A DNA stretch of 49,107 bases from Edaphobacter sp. (lineage in GTDB: Bacteria; Acidobacteriota; Terriglobia; Terriglobales; Acidobacteriaceae): contig JAOAPB010000008.1 of NCBI GenBank assembly GCA_025462645.1, positions 1-49,107 on the forward strand, in the 5' to 3' direction. Under the pieces are notes generated by a model. That model was given only the letters and a program-made list of their open reading frames with translations. It was not told where the DNA came from and made no database searches. The translations under genes were made by a program, and so were the position numbers. This document shows positions 44,754 to 49,107 of the stretch, in pieces (the first letter of the stretch is position 1; the number at the start of each line of letters is the position of its first letter).

Positions 44754-45716
44754 CTAGGCTTCGACTGGCTCTAGGGTCTTTACCTTGACGGGAGTGAGCC
44801 AGTTGTGGCGGTCGGGCTTGAGGCCGTTGACGATCCCGAAGAACTCTTCGTGCAGCGCGGTGGTGATGGGTCCCATGGTGCCGTCGCCGACGAGGATGCG
44901 ATCGACCGATCGGAGGTGGGTGACCTCAGCGGCGGTTCCGGTGAAGAAGGCTTCGTCGCAGATGTAGAGGAGCTCGCGGGGGAGCGTCTGCTCGACGACC
45001 TCGATGCCGAGCTGCTTGGCGAGGGTGATGACGGAGTTGCGAGTGATGCCGTTGAGCACGGAGTTGGCGAGGGGCGTGGTGTAGAGGACGCCGCCGCGGA
45101 CGAGGAAGAGGTTCTCGCCGGAGCCCTCGGAGAGATAGCCGTTGACGTCGAGCGCGATGCCCTCGGAGTAGCCGTTGATCTCAGCCTCCATGCGGATGAG
45201 CTGGGAGTTCATGTAGTTGGCGCCGGCCTTGGCGAGCGAGGGCATGGTGTTGGGGGCGAGGCGCGACCAGCTGGAGACGCAGACGTCTGCGCCCTCGTTG
45301 CCGGGGACATACTTGCCCCAGGGGAAGTTGGCGATGTAGATCTCGACGGGGCTCGTGAGGGGGTTGACGCCGATCTCGCCGTAACCGCGGAAGGCGATGG
45401 GACGGATATAGCAAGGGGTTACGCCGTTGGCTTCGATGACATCGACGACGGCGGTCGAGAGCTGGTCTACGGTGTAGGGCAGCGGCATGCGGTAGATCTT
45501 GGCGGAGTCGGCGAGGCGAGCCATGTGCTCCTGCAGACGGAAGACGCCCGCAGTTGGATTTCCAGAGCCGCCGGCGCTGGACTGGGCGTAACAGCGGATG
45601 CCCTCGAATACGGAGGATCCGTAGTGGATGACGTGAGACATGACGTGGATCTGGGCCTTTTCCCAAGGGATGAGTTGTCCGTTGTGCCAGATGTTTGCAG
45701 TGGTCTGTAAGGGCAT
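44754..45716 (-). CDS. ilvE: Branched-chain amino acid aminotransferase
   Basis: A 320-residue class IV aminotransferase catalysing the last step of Leu, Ile and Val synthesis. The PLP Lys is Lys163 in SLAKAGANYMNSQL. Other signatures are GSSVFEGIRCY, RPIAFRGYGEIGVNP, GIALDVNGYLSEGSGENLFL and FFTGTAAEVTHLRSVD, all typical of IlvE. The frame stays open upstream to 46535, but that extension is antisense to marC and rich in Arg/His/Gln. The true start is the ATG at 45716, with AGGAG 5 nt upstream. It ends at the shared hairpin with the chitinase gene. Confidence 0.95.
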   Translation of the reverse strand: MPLQTTANIWHNGQLIPWEKAQIHVMSHVIHYGSSVFEGIRCYAQSSAGGSGNPTAGVFRLQEHMARLADSAKIYRMPLPYTVDQLSTAVVDVIEANGVTPCYIRPIAFRGYGEIGVNPLTSPVEIYIANFPWGKYVPGNEGADVCVSSWSRLAPNTMPSLAKAGANYMNSQLIRMEAEINGYSEGIALDVNGYLSEGSGENLFLVRGGVLYTTPLANSVLNGITRNSVITLAKQLGIEVVEQTLPRELLYICDEAFFTGTAAEVTHLRSVDRILVGDGTMGPITTALHEEFFGIVNGLKPDRHNWLTPVKVKTLEPVEA

Positions 45717-45779
45717 GTGAGCTCCTGAGCTGAGGTTAATTATAGCGGGTGGCGCGGCGGTGGCATGGGAGAATAAAGA

Positions 45780-46460
45780 GTGATATTTGAACCCCATTCC
45801 GTGAGCCTGGCCGGGCTGCAGCACTCGGCGTATGTGCGGTTCTCCATGCTGGCGTTGAGCTCGATCTTCTTTCTGGTGGACCCGTTTGCGGCGCTGCCTA
45901 CGTTTCTGGCGGTGACGGCGGGCGTGGACCAGCATCGGCGGCGGCGGATTGCGAGGAAGGCGTCGCTGACGGCGCTGGTGTTCCTGAGCGCGTTTGCGGT
46001 GGCGGGGCAGTACATCTTCAAGATGTTCGGGATTACGCTGCCCGCGTTCGAGATTGCCGGCGGGGTGATTCTGCTGCTGATCGGACTGGATATGCTGGAG
46101 GCGAAGCGGTCTCCGACGCAGGAGTCGAGCGAAGAGGCGACGGACGCGCAGAGCAAGGAGGATGCGGGGATCGTTCCGCTGGGGATACCGATGCTGGCGG
46201 GGCCGGGGGCGATCGCGAGCGTGATGGTGCTGGTAGGGCAGGCCCAGACGAAGTGGCAGATGGTTGCGATTCTGGCGGCGATCTTCATTACAGCGGCGAT
46301 ATGCTACCTGGTGCTGGGAAATTCGGATAAGGTGGCGAGGGCGCTGGGAGATACGGGAATCCGGATATTGGTGAGAATTATGGGGTTGCTGCTGGTGGCG
46401 CTGGCGGTGCAGTATTTTGTGAATGGGATGGTAGACCTGGGCGTGATCACGAAGCCCTAG
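45780..46460 (+). CDS. MarC-family integral membrane protein
   Basis: A 226-residue membrane protein with six predicted helices. MarC/UPF0056 features are clear: FFLVDPFAALPTFLAVTAGV, the IAGGVILLLIGLDML helix, and the conserved PLGIPMLAGPGAIASVMVLV loop after a charged linker (SPTQESSEEATDAQSKEDAG). The function of this family is unsettled; it was once linked to multiple antibiotic resistance. The start is GTG at 45780 with GGGAG 8 nt upstream. It is divergent from ilvE (63 nt between) and 73 nt upstream of the M48 protease on the same strand. Confidence 0.9.
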   Translation: MIFEPHSVSLAGLQHSAYVRFSMLALSSIFFLVDPFAALPTFLAVTAGVDQHRRRRIARKASLTALVFLSAFAVAGQYIFKMFGITLPAFEIAGGVILLLIGLDMLEAKRSPTQESSEEATDAQSKEDAGIVPLGIPMLAGPGAIASVMVLVGQAQTKWQMVAILAAIFITAAICYLVLGNSDKVARALGDTGIRILVRIMGLLLVALAVQYFVNGMVDLGVITKP

Positions 46461-46533
46461 AGGTGGCAGCGGACGGGACTTCGGTGGGCAGCGGGTCTTC
46501 TGCTGTTCGGCATCAGAGGGGAGATAGAGCGCC

Positions 46534-48021
46534 ATGAGACATAGCCTGCAGATGGGACGATGGGTTTTGGTGGCCGGATTGATGGCTGGGGTTTGTGCGC
46601 CTGCGGCGTGGGGGCGCTTTCAGGTGCCGCCGCCGTGCAAGAACGCCTTTACCGTGGAGCAGGAGCAGACCGAGGGCGCGAAGTTTGCCGCTGAGGTTTT
46701 CAAGCAGATGCCGGTGCTGCCGGATAGCTCGCCGGTGTCGCAGTATGTGCGGAGGCTGGGCGCGCGACTGGCAGACCATGCTCCGGGGTATAAGTGGCCG
46801 TATAACTTCCATGTGGTGGCGAGCGAGGAGATCAACGCGTTCGCGCTGCCGGGTGGGGCGATGTTCGTCAACCTGGGGACTATCCAGGCGGCGGAGACCG
46901 AGTCTCAACTGGCTGGGGTGATGGCGCATGAGCTGTCTCACGTGGCGCTGCGGCACTCGACCTGCAATATTACGAAGCAGCAGGCGCCCAGGTTGTGGGC
47001 CGGGCTTGGGCAGTTGGCGGCAGGAGTTTTCCTGGGGGATAGCGCACTGGGTTCGATTGCAACGCAGGGTATTGGGATGGTGGCGGGGCTGGGGTTCCTG
47101 AAGATGTCGCGGGACGACGAGAAGCAGGCAGATCTGCTGGGTGCGGGGATTCTGTATGACTCGGGGTTCGACCCACGGGGGCTGCCACAGTTCTTCGAGA
47201 CGATCCAGTCCAAGTATGGCGAGGGCGGGGCACAGATCTTCAGCGATCACCCGAATCCGGGCAACCGGACGCAGTATGTGAACGCAGAGATCGCCACGCT
47301 GCCAAGGCGTCCGGACGCAACGGTGACGTCGGCTGAGTTTACTCGCATACGAGCGTTGGCGGCTAAAGAGAAGACCTATAGCGCGAAAGAGGTGCAGGCT
47401 GGGGCGTGGCGGCAGACGGGTCTCTATGCAGCTGTGCCAGGTGGAGGAGCGACCGTGGTTCCAGCTACGGTTAGCAGCGTACAGGGAACTTCGGGTGGTG
47501 GGGCTGTGCGGCTAAGCCGGAGTTCACTGGGGGTTGGCGACCGGATGGTAGGGTACCAGGGACGCGGGTATTCGATAAGCTATCCGGCTAGTTGGCAGAA
47601 GAGTGAGGGACAGAACGGGAGTGTGGCGTTTGTGCCGCCGAACGGGGCTGGGTCGGCGGGGATTGCGTATGGGGCATTGGTGGATTCGGTCCGGTTTCAG
47701 AACGCGGTGACGGACTCGTCCGCTCTGGCACAAGCGACGCAGGCTCTGGCGCAACAACTAAGCCAGCAGAACGGTGGACTGGAGCAGGTGGGCCAGATGA
47801 TTGCGATGAACGTTGGCGGTCAGATGGCAAATGCGATGGAGCTGCGTGGTCGATCGCCGGTGGTGGAGGGCGGATCGCCGTTGCCGGAACGAAATCTGCT
47901 GGTAACTGTGGCTAGACCGGACGGTGCACTGAACTACATGGTGTTCGTATCTCCAGAGCCAGACTATACGACGTTGAAGCCAGTGTTTTCCTCGATGGTG
48001 TCGAGTTTCCGGGTCCGTTGA
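46534..48021 (+). CDS. Secreted M48-family metalloprotease, BepA/LoiP-like
   Basis: A 495-residue periplasmic zinc protease. Signal peptide to about Gly27 (VLVAGLMAGVCAPAAWG). The M48 domain spans about 45-265: zinc motif HELSH (His132, Glu133, His136) in GVMAHELSHVALRHS, the third ligand Glu in SRDDEKQADLLGAGILYDSG, and the FSDHPNPGNRTQYV segment. The C-terminal ~230 residues form a separate beta-rich domain (YQGRGYSISYPASWQKSEGQ) rather than the TPR repeats of BepA. Relatives clear misfolded outer-membrane proteins. GGGGAG is about 11 nt before the ATG. It is followed by a long non-coding stretch leading to the rRNA promoter. Confidence 0.88.
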   Translation: MRHSLQMGRWVLVAGLMAGVCAPAAWGRFQVPPPCKNAFTVEQEQTEGAKFAAEVFKQMPVLPDSSPVSQYVRRLGARLADHAPGYKWPYNFHVVASEEINAFALPGGAMFVNLGTIQAAETESQLAGVMAHELSHVALRHSTCNITKQQAPRLWAGLGQLAAGVFLGDSALGSIATQGIGMVAGLGFLKMSRDDEKQADLLGAGILYDSGFDPRGLPQFFETIQSKYGEGGAQIFSDHPNPGNRTQYVNAEIATLPRRPDATVTSAEFTRIRALAAKEKTYSAKEVQAGAWRQTGLYAAVPGGGATVVPATVSSVQGTSGGGAVRLSRSSLGVGDRMVGYQGRGYSISYPASWQKSEGQNGSVAFVPPNGAGSAGIAYGALVDSVRFQNAVTDSSALAQATQALAQQLSQQNGGLEQVGQMIAMNVGGQMANAMELRGRSPVVEGGSPLPERNLLVTVARPDGALNYMVFVSPEPDYTTLKPVFSSMVSSFRVR

Positions 48022-48497
48022 AGGACTTCCGTATCGAATTGTTGGGTAAGCGGCAAGTTTTTCAGGCGCGTCTTTATTGGGCTAAAGCGAGTTTTCTACA
48101 GGAAGCCCACGTTATTAACAGGTTCGGGGTTGCGCTGAGCCTGGGTCGCTGATACTCTCAGGAAGTCGCAAAGAGATGTCCTGCTTGCACGGAAGTGAAA
48201 AGTAAGGTAATCTAAAGAAGTAGAGATAAGCTTCGCACCTTGCTCTGGAACATAGGAGCGGTTTGTAAGGGACGACGGAGCGCAGTCCAAGCGTTTGATC
48301 GCGGTTGAGAGCCTAAGGGCCGACCGAAATCCAAACCCAAGCCACTGCAGTTGATTTTGTAATACCAGGAGCTAAGTGCTCCGCGGCCAGGTTTTGGTCG
48401 TTACGATATTTTGAGATTTTTGCGCTGTGCGAATAAAGCCAGCTTGTGAAGCGGTTTTGAGGTTGAAAGAAGATCTCAAAAAAAAGCAAAAAACAAG
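48022..48497. other. Non-coding stretch upstream of the rRNA promoter
   Basis: About 475 nt without a supportable frame; the short frames on the minus strand lack ribosome sites. The final part (48475-48497) is very A-rich and probably serves as an UP element for the promoter that follows. I looked for tRNA or other small RNA folds and saw none I could defend. Confidence 0.45.
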
Positions 48498-48526
48498 TTG
48501 ACATGAGATCAAAACTTCGATAATCT
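48498..48526 (+). promoter_or_regulatory. Strong rRNA operon promoter
   Basis: TTGACA (48498-48503) is followed after 15 nt by GATAAT (48519-48524), or after 17 nt by TAATCT. An A-rich tract precedes it, as for UP elements of rRNA promoters. It lies about 350 nt upstream of the 16S start on the same strand, with no gene between. Confidence 0.6.
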
Positions 48527-48722
48527 CAGAAAGTTCGCTAAAACGTCACACGCTGCTGAGTGGCACTCGAAGAGGCTGAAACAAAGCCGGTTAGAAGTAG
48601 AACGAGTGGCCCGGGCAGCAGAAAATACAGACGAAAACAGCGCATCAAGTTCGAGGACACGACTCTGGCTTTGCCGAGTAAGTCCTTGATCCAAAGCTGC
48701 CCGCTTAGGTGGATGCAGTCAG

Positions 48723-48735
48723 GATCTTTGACAAC
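48723..48735 (+). promoter_or_regulatory. boxA-like antitermination site in the rRNA leader
   Basis: GATCTTTGACAAC in the leader resembles the boxA consensus (TGCTCTTTAACA) bound by NusB/NusE, about 140 nt before the 16S start. Position and orientation fit an rRNA antitermination signal. Confidence 0.55.
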
Positions 48736-48872
48736 ATAGTTGAATGTGCCAGTCGTGAGATGATACGAAATTTGGTTTAGTCATTCTCACTAGTTATATC
48801 CTTCGCTCCTTTCGAGCGAGCGGAGGCGCTTGATCCACCCCGACCCCTGTCGTTGGGTGGCAAGCAAACCAA

Positions 48873-48980
<108 letters not shown>

Positions 48981-49106
48981 GATTAAAAAGTTTTTGACGA
49001 TTGTCACGTCTTCTGAGTTGAGATCCCCAATCTTCATGTTTTTCTTAATGACTTCTAGATGATATTGAAGGATTGGGAGGTTTTTTCTGCATTCGTTTAA
49101 CGCTTT
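48981..49106 (-). CDS. Fragment of an A/T-rich coding sequence of unknown origin
   Basis: From the right edge to the 16S breakpoint the minus strand is open for 42 codons and reads as plausible protein: [20 protein letters not shown], then [20 protein letters not shown] and LIP. Base composition is far more A/T-rich than in every other gene here, and codons such as AAA, AAC, CTA and ATC dominate. The reading would continue into antisense 16S, which is not meaningful. I do not recognise the family. It is either foreign DNA joined to the rRNA gene or an assembly artefact. Confidence 0.35.
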
Positions 49107-49107
49107 T

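Noticed and set aside
45717..46535. N-terminal extension of the ilvE frame by 273 codons
   Set aside because: It is antisense to marC, rich in Arg/His/Gln as GC-rich shadow frames are, and a well-placed AGGAG-ATG at 45716 gives a normal IlvE.

Overview
This window looks like chromosomal DNA of an acidobacterium of the Terriglobia/Acidobacteriaceae kind (Granulicella, Edaphobacter, Terriglobus relatives). The main pointers are the first ~105 nt of a 16S rRNA gene at the right end, whose sequence suits that group, together with the gene content: a large carboxypeptidase-regulatory/TonB receptor, a GHL6-like secreted enzyme, HYDIN/Fn3 surface proteins, and many TTG or GTG starts. No plasmid, phage, CRISPR or complete IS genes are visible.

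Layout. 1-895: the start of an OpgC-type membrane acyltransferase running off the left edge, a conserved-looking 39-codon gene, and a decayed ORF. 896-10693 (minus): a tripartite RND efflux operon (adaptor, two tightly overlapping MdtB/MdtC-type pumps, outer-membrane channel), preceded by a small secreted protein. 11282-14083: TonB-dependent receptor. 14376-15155: remnant of a GlxA/AraC-type regulator, then a cold-shock protein. 15248-15693: copy 1 of a structured dispersed repeat. 15773-21965: a sugar locus, visibly richer in A/T, with a GH1-like enzyme, a glycosyltransferase fused to UDP-galactopyranose mutase, and a GH2 enzyme. 22386-35361: housekeeping and accessory genes (PLP dehydratase, alpha/beta hydrolase, patatin-Omp85 type Vd protein, methyltransferase, RNase J, Tat-exported GHL6-like enzyme, universal stress protein, bestrophin), then a histidine kinase/NarL-type regulator pair reaching 36020.

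36164-40345 is the most notable part: a compact arsenic module (acr3-arsR divergent from arsM-arsC) sharing one palindromic operator between mirror-image promoters, and bracketed by two inverted copies of the same ~450-bp repeat seen at 15.2 kb. The repeats have inverted ends with CTAG at the borders, and internal hairpins that are kept by compensatory changes between copies. They look like a non-autonomous mobile element specifying structured RNA or DNA.

40415-48021: a surface protein with an internal 345-bp duplication, a GH18 chitinase, ilvE, a MarC-family membrane protein and a secreted M48 metalloprotease. 48498-48980: an rRNA promoter, a boxA-like leader and the first ~105 nt of 16S rRNA, which stops abruptly. 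The last ~127 bases are A/T-rich and open in one minus-strand frame, so the right end is probably a rearrangement or a chimeric assembly join.
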